A stretch of DNA of 13,531 nucleotides from an uncultured Rikenellaceae bacterium (GTDB lineage: Bacteria > Bacteroidota > Bacteroidia > Bacteroidales > Rikenellaceae): positions 1 to 13,531 of the forward strand of contig CAMWRR010000020.1 of NCBI GenBank assembly GCA_947176715.1, read 5' to 3'. How positions within the stretch are numbered: position 1 is the stretch's first letter; each line of letters opens with the position of its first letter. Under the pieces are notes generated by a model. That model ran no database searches. It was not told the DNA's origin and worked only from the letters and a program-made list of their open reading frames with translations. This document shows positions 1-6,667 of the stretch, in pieces. Made by a program: the position numbers and the translations under genes.

Positions 1-282
1 GGATATCCCCTCGCACATGAGCGATATGCCGGGGCTCGACGAGGAGGTCATCACCCGTTTGCCAGCCGCGGCGCCTCCGTATAACATGTTGATGGAGGCC
101 ACCTCGCTCTCCGCCTGCAACACCACCATGCCGGTGGTCTCCCACGGTTTAAGCTCCATGAGCGTCTCCATTATCTCCGTCTGCGGGGTGATGGGGTAGC
201 CGAAGAAGCCGTCGCACCCGGCGCGTACTGCGGCCTCGGCGACAACCTCGTTACCTTTCATCAGTCTTATCTCTTCTTTCAT
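1..282 (-). CDS. vorB: 2-oxoacid:ferredoxin oxidoreductase alpha subunit, VorB type (3' partial)
   Basis: The first 94 residues are present and the gene runs off the left edge with no stop codon. The translation begins MKEEIRLMKGNEVVAEAAVR and carries GYPITPQTEI at about residues 28-37, followed by AESEVASINM and a TSSSSPGIS segment. These are the signature of the pyrimidine-binding alpha (VorB/KorA) subunit of enzymes that oxidatively decarboxylate branched-chain or other 2-oxoacids to acyl-CoA while reducing ferredoxin. The ATG at 282-280 overlaps the stop of the upstream ferredoxin gene as ATGA, so the two are translationally coupled. In Bacteroidales this subunit is usually annotated VorB; KorA (2-oxoglutarate) is the main alternative, and the fragment cannot settle substrate. 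The beta and gamma subunits would be expected further left, outside the window. Confidence 0.9.
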   Translation of the reverse strand, partial: MKEEIRLMKGNEVVAEAAVRAGCDGFFGYPITPQTEIMETLMELKPWETTGMVVLQAESEVASINMLYGGAAAGKRVMTSSSSPGISLMCEGIS

Positions 283-521
283 CTGTCTGTGGTTTTGTCG
301 TTTACACTGCGCCATACGGTTATGCAACTGTCCGGACACACCATGCCGCAACTGGCACACCCTATGCAGTCGTCGGCCCGTGCGGCTATTGCGAAGTTGT
401 AACCGCGCGAGTTGACCTTAGACGCCAGCTCCAGTACCTTTACGGGACACGCCGCCACGCAGACGCCGCACCCCTTGCACCGTTCGGTGTCTATCTCGAC
501 TCTTCCTTTGATTTTTGCCAT
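279..521 (-). CDS. 2x[4Fe-4S] ferredoxin-type subunit of 2-oxoacid oxidoreductase
   Basis: An 80-residue protein with two complete CxxCxxCxxxCP clusters: Cys15, 18, 21 and 25 before Pro26, and Cys52, 55, 58 and 62 before Pro63. The N-terminus (MAKIKGRVEIDTERCKGCGVC) and its place directly before vorB fit the small electron-transfer (delta-like) subunit of a 2-oxoacid:ferredoxin oxidoreductase. It would pass electrons from the thiamine-diphosphate active site to a soluble ferredoxin. There is no signal peptide, so it is cytoplasmic. It is the first gene of the visible minus-strand operon: 3 kb of plus-strand genes lie behind it and a promoter-like box lies 61 nt upstream. It might instead be annotated as a free ferredoxin, but the 4-nt overlap with vorB argues for a complex subunit. 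Confidence 0.92.
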   Translation of the reverse strand: MAKIKGRVEIDTERCKGCGVCVAACPVKVLELASKVNSRGYNFAIAARADDCIGCASCGMVCPDSCITVWRSVNDKTTDR

Positions 522-581
522 GCTTTTATATTTTAAGCGCTTTGCTCTTTTATTGTGGTTAAAGTTGATTGTAGCTTACTT

Positions 582-589
582 CAAAAATA
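582..589 (-). promoter_or_regulatory. candidate -7 box for the ferredoxin-vorB operon
   Basis: Read on the minus strand this is TATTTTTG, an exact match to the Bacteroidota -7 consensus TAnnTTTG. It lies 61 nt before the ferredoxin ATG. No clean TTG is seen at the -33 distance, only a T-rich stretch (rc of 603-615), so the call rests on one box. Confidence 0.5.
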
Positions 590-840
590 ATAAAAAATAG
601 TCTGAAAATGAAAAATCGTGTAAAAATTATAATTTAAATATACTATTTTATACGGGCGCAAAAATGCCCCTTATGATTCAAGAGAAAAAACGGGAGACGA
701 GTATTTATGTTATGTTCAAAGCTGTTTTTTATTTTGTAACTTGCATTGTAAGTGTTGTTTGAATGTAGATTATGTGATTATGTCTAACGTGAGTCCGGGC
801 AGGGGGCGGTGTGCAGTGTGTGTCGGTAGGCTACTTGCGG

Positions 841-873
841 GCGGTGCGGGTGTGCGTGGCGACACCGCATCGC
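841..873. repeat. GC-rich hairpin in the divergent intergenic region
   Basis: The arms GCGGTGCGGGTGT (841-853) and ACACCGCATCGC (862-873) pair over 12 positions with one bulged G and one G-T wobble, around an 8-nt loop. No T-run follows on the plus strand (AAAAGCTG follows), so it is not a standard terminator for plus-strand transcription. It could be part of an untranslated leader or a small RNA. Function unknown. Confidence 0.45.
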
Positions 874-984
874 AAAAGCTGTTGCGTCGAGTTAACCATC
901 TGTTACTCTTTGCCGGAGGGGGCCGGTTTATGCCGTCATGAAACATAACCCTCTAAAATAGTTAGACCGTATCGGAATTTTTAG

Positions 985-991
985 TATATTG
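985..991 (+). promoter_or_regulatory. weak promoter candidate for pepD
   Basis: TATATTG resembles the -7 box TAnnTTTG but is one T short. It sits 28 nt before the pepD ATG, with TTAG at 962-965 at about the -33 distance. It is the only promoter-like motif close to the gene on this strand. Confidence 0.35.
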
Positions 992-1019
992 CACACTCAA
1001 ATTAAAACATCAACAAGCT

Positions 1020-2477
1020 ATGGATAAAAATATCGCAGGCCTCGAGCCCAAGACCTTGTGGAGACATTTCGCCGCATTGTGCTCCATTCCCCACCCGTCC
1101 AAACACGAGGAGGGGGTGCGTGACTATATCGTTAAGTTCGCTAAGGAGCATGGCATAGAGTGCCATGTGGACAATATCGGCAACGTGGTGCTCCGCAAAG
1201 GGGCCACGCCGGGTTACGAGAACCGCAAGGGCATAGTGTTGCAGGGCCACATGGACATGGTTCCGCAGAAGAATAACGACAAGGTGTTCGACTTCCTCAA
1301 AGACGCCATACAGCCCTACATCGACGGCGAGTGGGTCACCGCCGACGGTACCACCCTCGGTGCCGATAACGGCATAGGCGGTGCCGCCGCTCTGGCTATC
1401 TTCGAGGATCTCAAGGAGCACGGCCCCTTGGAGGCGCTCTTCACCGTGGACGAGGAGACCGGCATGACCGGCGTGTTCGAGCTTCAGAAAGGGTTGCTCG
1501 AGGGCGACATACTCCTTAACCTCGACTCGGAGAGCGAGGGTGAGCTGTATGTGGGTTGCGCCGGCGGTGTCGACGTCATATCGCATATCCCCGTGAGCCG
1601 TGAGAAGGCGGCCGGCGGTTATCGCTGGTACGAAGTGAAGATATCGGGTATGAAGGGCGGCCACTCCGGAATGGAGATAATATTGCAGAGGGGCAATGCC
1701 AACAAACCCATGGCCCGTTTCCTGCACAAGGCCGTGGCCGGGCTGGGCGTGAAGCTGTCGTCCATAGACGGCGGCGACGTGCGTAACGCCATACCGCGCG
1801 AGGGTGTGTCGGTAGTGGCTGTCCCTGAGGGCAACTGCGCCCGCTTCGAGGAGCTGGTGTCGCAGTGCGGCAAGGTGTTCGCCTCTGAGCTGGCGGCTAC
1901 CGAGCCGGAGCTGACATTTACGGCGTCGGTGTGCGCCGCCGGGGGCGACTATATGACCGACGAGAGCGCAAAACGGGTTATAGCGGCGGTGACAGCCAGC
2001 CCCAACGGGGTGATACGAATGAGCGACGCCATGGAGGGTTTGGTCGAAACCTCTTGCAACCTCGGTGTGGTCAAGACACTGGAGGGCGAGGTGCAGTTCA
2101 TATCGTTGCCCCGCAGCTCTGTCGACAGCGCCAAAGAGGCCGTCGCCGAACAGATAGCGGCCGTAGCCGAGCTGGCGGGCGGACATGCCGAGCTGGCCGG
2201 AGGTTATCCCGGATGGAACCCCAACATGAAGTCGCCCATTCTGCACACCATGAAGGAGCTTTACAAGAAGCTCTACGGCAAGGAGCCGGAGGTGAAAGCC
2301 ATCCACGCCGGTCTGGAGTGCGCCATCATAGGCAGTGTCTACGAGAAGCTCGACATGATATCGTTCGGTCCCACCATCCGCTACCCCCACTCTCCGGACG
2401 AGAAGGTGGAGATAGCCTCGGTAGGCAAGTTCTATCGCTTCCTCGAGGAGACCATAAAGGCGGCTCCTGAGAAATAA
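1020..2477 (+). CDS. pepD: aminoacyl-histidine dipeptidase (Xaa-His dipeptidase, M20 family)
   Basis: A 485-residue cytoplasmic di-zinc dipeptidase of the PepD/carnosinase branch of family M20, which cleaves Xaa-His and other dipeptides. Visible motifs: GHMDMV at 76-81 (His77 metal ligand, Asp79 catalytic), TTLGADNGIG at 111-120 (bridging Asp116), DEETGMTG from 144 (Glu145 general base, Glu146 ligand), NLDSES from 167 (Asp169 ligand) and PHSPDE at 456-461 (His457 ligand). This is the full two-metal set, in the same order and almost the same spacing as known PepD enzymes. The lid/dimerisation domain lies about 200-390. Length is normal for PepD (about 485). The ATG follows a short AT-rich leader without a strong ribosome-binding site, usual for this phylum. 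The next gene starts one base after the TAA, so the two are co-transcribed. Confidence 0.95.
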   Translation: MDKNIAGLEPKTLWRHFAALCSIPHPSKHEEGVRDYIVKFAKEHGIECHVDNIGNVVLRKGATPGYENRKGIVLQGHMDMVPQKNNDKVFDFLKDAIQPYIDGEWVTADGTTLGADNGIGGAAALAIFEDLKEHGPLEALFTVDEETGMTGVFELQKGLLEGDILLNLDSESEGELYVGCAGGVDVISHIPVSREKAAGGYRWYEVKISGMKGGHSGMEIILQRGNANKPMARFLHKAVAGLGVKLSSIDGGDVRNAIPREGVSVVAVPEGNCARFEELVSQCGKVFASELAATEPELTFTASVCAAGGDYMTDESAKRVIAAVTASPNGVIRMSDAMEGLVETSCNLGVVKTLEGEVQFISLPRSSVDSAKEAVAEQIAAVAELAGGHAELAGGYPGWNPNMKSPILHTMKELYKKLYGKEPEVKAIHAGLECAIIGSVYEKLDMISFGPTIRYPHSPDEKVEIASVGKFYRFLEETIKAAPEK

Positions 2478-2478
2478 T

Positions 2479-3435
2479 ATGGATCTTCACCCCGACTTCG
2501 TGAGCGGGCGTTGGTTCGCCATAGTCAACCCTGTGGCCGGCAACGGCATGGGGTTGACCGACTGGCCTATCATAAGCAAACACCTGCGCGATGCCGAGAT
2601 AGCTTTCGACGCGGTCTTCACCGAGAAGCGCTACCATGCCACCGAGTTGGCGGTGGAGGCTGTCGTCAAGGGCTATCGTCGCATCATAGTGGTGGGCGGC
2701 GACGGCACCATACACGAGACGGTGCACGGCCTGTTCATACAGCGCCGGTGCGCCGTCTCGGACGTTACCGTGGCTGTGATAGCCGTCGGCACCGGCAACG
2801 ACTGGATACGCATGTACGGCATACCGCGTCGTTACACCGATGCCATAAGGGCCATAAAGAGGGGTCGCACCTTTCTGCAGGATGCGGCACGGGTGGGCTT
2901 CTACGAATCGAAGGTACACCAGTTCCGATACATGGCCAACGTGGCCGGCGTAGGGTTCGACGCCTTTGTCAACCGTGCCTATAACAAGGTGCGCGAGCGC
3001 GGCCTTTACAGCAAGTGGATATATATAGCGGCCATGTTCGTCTCTCTGCTCAACTACCACAACCACCGCTTCCGTATATGGGTCGACGGCAGGGAGGTGT
3101 TCGACGGTCCGGCTTTCAGCGGCGCCGTCGGCATAGGCAAGTTCAACGGCGGAGGCATGCAGCAGATGCCGCGGGCCGTGGCCGACGACGGCCTGTTGGA
3201 CGTAACCGTGATAGAGAAGATGGGCAAGCTCAACCTCTTCCGATATATCAAGAAGCTGTATAACGGCCATATCTACGACGTGCCGTTCGCCCGATTCCTG
3301 CGCGGAGGCACCATCCGCATAGAGAGCTTCCCCGAAAGCCCCATAGAGATAGACGGCGAGGCTATGGGCTACGCTCCGTTCGAGTTCACCGTGTTGCCGC
3401 GGGTGCTTAAAGTGGTGGTGGGGGAGGATTTCTGA
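2479..3435 (+). CDS. diacylglycerol kinase / YegS-like lipid kinase
   Basis: A 318-residue protein of the DAGK catalytic-domain superfamily (YegS, DgkB, BmrU), which phosphorylates diacylglycerol or a related lipid using ATP at the inner face of the membrane. Visible motifs: NPVAGNG at 17-23 (nucleotide-binding loop), VVGGDGTIHE at 71-80 (the GGDGT signature) and VGTGNDWIR from 103, the Bacteroidota form of the usual GTxND motif. The C-terminal beta-sandwich domain runs from about 125 to the end and includes GGGMQQMPRAVADDGLLDV and EIDGEAMGYAPFEF, typical of this family. There is no signal peptide or clear membrane helix. The ATG lies one base after the pepD stop. Exact lipid substrate is not readable; sphingosine-kinase-like annotation is possible but less likely. 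Confidence 0.9.
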   Translation: MDLHPDFVSGRWFAIVNPVAGNGMGLTDWPIISKHLRDAEIAFDAVFTEKRYHATELAVEAVVKGYRRIIVVGGDGTIHETVHGLFIQRRCAVSDVTVAVIAVGTGNDWIRMYGIPRRYTDAIRAIKRGRTFLQDAARVGFYESKVHQFRYMANVAGVGFDAFVNRAYNKVRERGLYSKWIYIAAMFVSLLNYHNHRFRIWVDGREVFDGPAFSGAVGIGKFNGGGMQQMPRAVADDGLLDVTVIEKMGKLNLFRYIKKLYNGHIYDVPFARFLRGGTIRIESFPESPIEIDGEAMGYAPFEFTVLPRVLKVVVGEDF

Positions 3436-3459
3436 CGTGAGAGGGCCTTTTGAGTGACC

Positions 3460-3505
3460 CGTATGGAATTTTGCCGTACGTACGGGAAATAGACCATTCC
3501 GTACG
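3460..3505 (+). terminator. hairpin after the pepD-lipid kinase operon, with inner palindrome
   Basis: CGTATGGAAT (3460-3469) pairs with ATTCCGTACG (3496-3505) over 10 bp with one G-U wobble. The loop contains the perfect 12-bp palindrome CCGTACGTACGG at 3474-3485. It begins 24 nt after the kinase stop and is followed by a moderately T-rich tail (ATTTCGTGCAGATTTATTT). A terminator is the simplest reading; the repeated CGTACG units could also be a protein-binding site. Confidence 0.5.
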
Positions 3506-3727
3506 ATTTCGTGCAGATTTATTTAAGCCCTCCTTTTAATACGGAGCCGTCGTTTCCGTATCTGCCCGCGAGTCGCAGGCTGTTTTGGTGTCGGACGCTT
3601 ATCGGTTCTGCGGGTATGTGTCGGGCGAGATGGTCTGTCTGCCGTGGTTGCGCTACGCGTCGTGGCGGCGGGCGTTCGGGTCCGGTTTTGAGACGGACAT
3701 CTGTTGTGCTGTTATTATAGTTGGAAT

Positions 3728-5968
3728 ATGTCTATGGATAGAATCAAAATAGTTGCGGCGGCGATAGCGTCGTCTTTGCTCGTGTCGTGCGGAGGTGTCG
3801 GGTGTCCCGAGCGGTTTACCGACTACGTCGATCCGTTCATCGGCACCGACGGTCACGGACATGTCTTTCTCGGAGCCAACGTCCCGTTCGGGGGAGTGCA
3901 GCTGGGCCCCTCCAACACCACGCAGGGTTGGGACTGGTGCTCCGGCTACCATTACAGCGACTCCATCGTCAAGGGGTTCGCGCACACCCATCTGAGCGGC
4001 ACCGGCATAGGCGACCTCGGCGATGTGGTGTTCATGCCTACCACGGGCGGGGTGACCGTGGTTGAGGAGGAGTACGTCTCCGCATACGGTCACGAGGGAG
4101 AGACGGCGCGCCCCGGTTACTACTCGGTGCTCCTCGAAAAATACGGCATCACCGCCGAGCTTACGGCCACCGAGCGTTGCGGCATGCACCGCTACACCTA
4201 CCCCGAGGGCACTGAGGAGGGCGGGCTGGTGATAGACCTCGAGAGCGGTATAGGCTGGGACGCTCCCGTGAAGGGGTTCATCCGCAGGGTGGACGACCGC
4301 ACCGTCGAGGGTTACCGCTATTCCACCGGTTGGGCCGCCGACCAGCGTGTCTATTTCTTCGCCCGTTTCTCTCAGCCCATGACCGGCATGAGGGTGTTCG
4401 ACGATAATGTCGAGGTGCTGTCCGACGAGGCCGAGGGGGTGCGTATCCGTGCGCGGGTCGACTTCGGCGAGGTGTCGCAGCTGGTGGCCGAGGTGGGTAT
4501 ATCGGCGGTGAGCATGGAGGGGGCGCGTCTCAACTGCCATGCCGAGTTGGATGGCCGGACATTCGACGAGGTGGCCTCGACAGCCTCCGACAAGTGGAAC
4601 GACTATCTCTCCAAGATACGCGTGGAGGGGGGCCGCGACGACGACAGACGCGCCTTCTATACCGCCCTCTATCACACGGCGTTCGCCCCGCAGCTGTTCT
4701 GCGATGCCGACGGCAGCTACCGCGGCGCGGACGGTGCTGTATACCGCGACACCTCTCATAACGTCTACACCGTATATTCGCTCTGGGACACCTATCGCGC
4801 CGCCAATCCGCTCTACACCATAATAGAGCCGGAGCGTACGGGCGAGTTCGTCGACAACTTCCTGAAGATATACGACCAACAGGGCCGTCTGCCGGTGTGG
4901 CATCTGGCCGGCAACGAGACCGACTGCATGGTGGGCTACCACTCCATCCCGGTCATTGCAATGGCCTGTCTGCGGGGCATCGGCGGCTTCGACATCCTAA
5001 AGGCCTACGAGGCGGCACGCTCGTATGCCGACCTCGACGAGCGCGGTCTCGACCACATACGCTCCGTAGGCTACATACCCTCCGACAAGGAGCCCGAGTC
5101 GGTGGCCAAGGCGTTGGAGTACGCCGTTGACGACTGGGCCGTGGCTCAGATGGCAGCCCGAATGGGCCGTCAGGACGACTACGACCGTTTCATGGCACGC
5201 TCGCGCGGTTATGTCCGATACTTCGACAAAGGTAGCGGTTTCATGCGAGGCGTACGCTCCGACGGTGGCTGGAGCGAGGGGTTCGACCCCGTGGTGTCGC
5301 GCCATCGCAATGACGACTATTGCGAGGGCAACGCATGGCAATATGTGTGGATGGTGCCCCACGACGTAGAGGGTCTGGTGGCTCTCTTCGGCTCCGAGGA
5401 GGCGTTCGAGAGCAAGCTCGACAGCCTGTTCGTGGTGGAGGCCGAGCTGGGCGACGAGGCCTCGCCCGACATATCGGGTCTGATAGGCCAGTACGCGCAA
5501 GGCAACGAGCCTAACCACAGCACTCCGTTTCTGTATAACTACATAGGCCGTCAGTGGAAGAGCGCGGAGCTGTCGCGCCGTATCATGCGGTCGTTCTTCG
5601 ACGATACCCCCGCCGGGCTGTGCGGCAACGAGGATGCGGGTCAGATGAGCGCGTGGTATGTGCTTGCCGCCGCCGGACTCTACCCGGCCAATGCCGTAAG
5701 CGGCGCTTTCCTCATCGCAAGTCCGCTCTTCGACAAGGTAACGGTGAATGTGGGCGAAAAGGTCAGCTTCACCGTGGAGGCCGTAGGTAACTCCGAGGAC
5801 AACATATACGTGCAGAGCGCGGAGCTTAACGGCATGCCCTACGACAAGAGCTACATAACATACGGCGACATTGTCTCCGGAGGCGTGTTGCGTCTTGTGA
5901 TGGGTCCTGAGCCCAACTGTGATTTCGGCGCATCGGAACAGGCGCGTCCGAGGTCTGCGGTTTACTGA
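3728..5968 (+). CDS. GH92 family alpha-mannosidase, predicted lipoprotein
   Basis: A 746-residue exo-acting, calcium-dependent alpha-mannosidase of glycoside hydrolase family 92, which removes alpha-linked mannose from N-glycans or mannans. A lipoprotein signal peptide is visible: MSMDRIK, hydrophobic stretch, then lipobox LVSC with Cys21 as the lipidated residue. Family signatures: YVDPFIGT (33-40), GWDWCSGYHYSD (67-78), WDTYRAANPL (from 353), GNETDCMVGYH (from 395), GNEPNH (592-597, Glu594 matching the family's acid) and GNEDAGQMSAW (633-643, acidic residues of the base/calcium region). Full length for the family. ATG 3734 is an equally good start (two residues shorter); the upstream frame to 3704 would put a cysteine-rich extension before the signal peptide and was rejected. 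The gene is followed after 53 nt by a GNAT gene. No SusC/SusD pair or other glycosidase is nearby. Confidence 0.95.
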   Translation: MSMDRIKIVAAAIASSLLVSCGGVGCPERFTDYVDPFIGTDGHGHVFLGANVPFGGVQLGPSNTTQGWDWCSGYHYSDSIVKGFAHTHLSGTGIGDLGDVVFMPTTGGVTVVEEEYVSAYGHEGETARPGYYSVLLEKYGITAELTATERCGMHRYTYPEGTEEGGLVIDLESGIGWDAPVKGFIRRVDDRTVEGYRYSTGWAADQRVYFFARFSQPMTGMRVFDDNVEVLSDEAEGVRIRARVDFGEVSQLVAEVGISAVSMEGARLNCHAELDGRTFDEVASTASDKWNDYLSKIRVEGGRDDDRRAFYTALYHTAFAPQLFCDADGSYRGADGAVYRDTSHNVYTVYSLWDTYRAANPLYTIIEPERTGEFVDNFLKIYDQQGRLPVWHLAGNETDCMVGYHSIPVIAMACLRGIGGFDILKAYEAARSYADLDERGLDHIRSVGYIPSDKEPESVAKALEYAVDDWAVAQMAARMGRQDDYDRFMARSRGYVRYFDKGSGFMRGVRSDGGWSEGFDPVVSRHRNDDYCEGNAWQYVWMVPHDVEGLVALFGSEEAFESKLDSLFVVEAELGDEASPDISGLIGQYAQGNEPNHSTPFLYNYIGRQWKSAELSRRIMRSFFDDTPAGLCGNEDAGQMSAWYVLAAAGLYPANAVSGAFLIASPLFDKVTVNVGEKVSFTVEAVGNSEDNIYVQSAELNGMPYDKSYITYGDIVSGGVLRLVMGPEPNCDFGASEQARPRSAVY

Positions 5969-6021
5969 CAGACGGGTCTGTGTCTCAGACAAAGTGTGAT
6001 GCCCGTCTCAATCCGGCGTAT

Positions 6022-6537
6022 ATGAAAAGATATGTGACAGACAGTTTTCGCCCCTCCGACACGGAGGATATATGCGGCATATACAACTATTTCGTAGAGA
6101 ATAGCGCCGCCACCTTCGAGCTTTGCCCCTTGGATGTGCACGCCATGAGGGAGCGTCTCGATGCCGTGGCCGCCGAGGGTCACCCTTGCTTCGTGTGTCG
6201 CACGGAGGGCAGGACGGCGGGTTTTCTGTGGCTCCACCGCTGGAACTGGCGCGAGGCCTGCGACGCTACCGCCGAGGTGACCGTCTATGTGGCCCCGGGT
6301 ATGGAGGGGCAGGGGGTAGGCTCCGCTCTTATGGAGCGTCTTATGGAGCACGCCCGCAAGGCCGGGTTGCATGTGCTCGTCTCGTGCATCACCTTGCCTA
6401 ACGAGGCGAGCATGGCCCTGCATCGTAAATTCGGCTTCGTTCAGGTGTCGCATTTCAGTCAGGTGGGACGCAAGTTCGGTGCGTGGCACGATGTGTGTCA
6501 CATGCAGCTGGTTCTGGAACAGACCGTCGAAGAGTGA
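6022..6537 (+). CDS. GNAT N-acetyltransferase, phosphinothricin/methionine-sulfoximine acetyltransferase-like
   Basis: A 171-residue cytoplasmic acetyl-CoA-dependent N-acetyltransferase. The N-terminal IYNYFVENSAATFEL (20-34) is characteristic of the PAT/MddA-like branch, whose members acetylate methionine sulfoximine, methionine sulfone or phosphinothricin. The acetyl-CoA motif A is at about 85-104 (VTVYVAPGMEGQGVGSALM) and motif B at 127-139 (NEASMALHRKFGF). The C-terminal QVGRKFGAWHDV is also typical of this branch. Start chosen at the ATG because the family begins there; a GTG at 5980 would add 14 unrelated residues. One oddity: the residue usually Arg or Gln at the head of the pyrophosphate loop reads Glu in MEGQGVG. 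It probably shares a transcript with the GH92 gene and ends facing lon. The natural substrate is not known. Confidence 0.88.
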   Translation: MKRYVTDSFRPSDTEDICGIYNYFVENSAATFELCPLDVHAMRERLDAVAAEGHPCFVCRTEGRTAGFLWLHRWNWREACDATAEVTVYVAPGMEGQGVGSALMERLMEHARKAGLHVLVSCITLPNEASMALHRKFGFVQVSHFSQVGRKFGAWHDVCHMQLVLEQTVEE

Positions 6538-6563
6538 CTGTCGTCGTATAGTCGAGCGGTGAT

Positions 6564-6591
6564 GCCACGGAGGTGCTTTCGTGCCCGTGGC
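6564..6591 (+). terminator. hairpin downstream of the GNAT gene
   Basis: GCCACGG (6564-6570) and CCGTGGC (6585-6591) form a perfect 7-bp stem around a 14-nt loop, 27 nt after the GNAT stop. No T-run follows, so intrinsic termination is uncertain. Confidence 0.4.
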
Positions 6592-6603
6592 TGTCCGTAA
6601 TGC

Positions 6604-6647
6604 CGCAAAACAGAACCGGTGTCTCCCGTTTTCAGGAAGACACCGGT
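6604..6647 (-). terminator. intrinsic terminator of lon
   Basis: ACCGGTGTCT (6615-6624) and AGACACCGGT (6638-6647) form a perfect 10-bp stem, extended by two C-G pairs past one mismatch. Read in the lon direction, the stem starts 20 nt after the lon stop and is followed by TTCTGTTTTGC. The T-rich side is on the lon strand, and the plus-strand side is not T-rich. Confidence 0.75.
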
Positions 6648-6667
6648 GCAATACACGGTAGGCCGTC

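Larger units (their letters stand above)
522..1019. other. divergent intergenic region between ferredoxin-vorB and pepD
   Basis: 498 nt with no credible gene. The left 200 nt are very AT-rich and hold the operon promoter reading left. The centre (about 790-920) is GC-rich, with a stable hairpin at 841-873. The last 60 nt are AT-rich again and hold the pepD promoter candidate. A 66-codon open frame at 741-941 has no family resemblance and no promoter or start context. No tRNA or known structured RNA was recognised. Confidence 0.7.

Noticed and set aside
741..941. 66-codon plus-strand open frame in the divergent intergenic region
   Set aside because: No recognisable motif, no promoter or start context, and it covers a strong hairpin.
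1002..2390. 462-codon minus-strand open frame opposite pepD
   Set aside because: Shadow of the GC-rich pepD coding strand; pepD has all catalytic motifs while this frame is histidine/leucine-rich with none. The long frames opposite GH92, lon and valS are rejected for the same reason.
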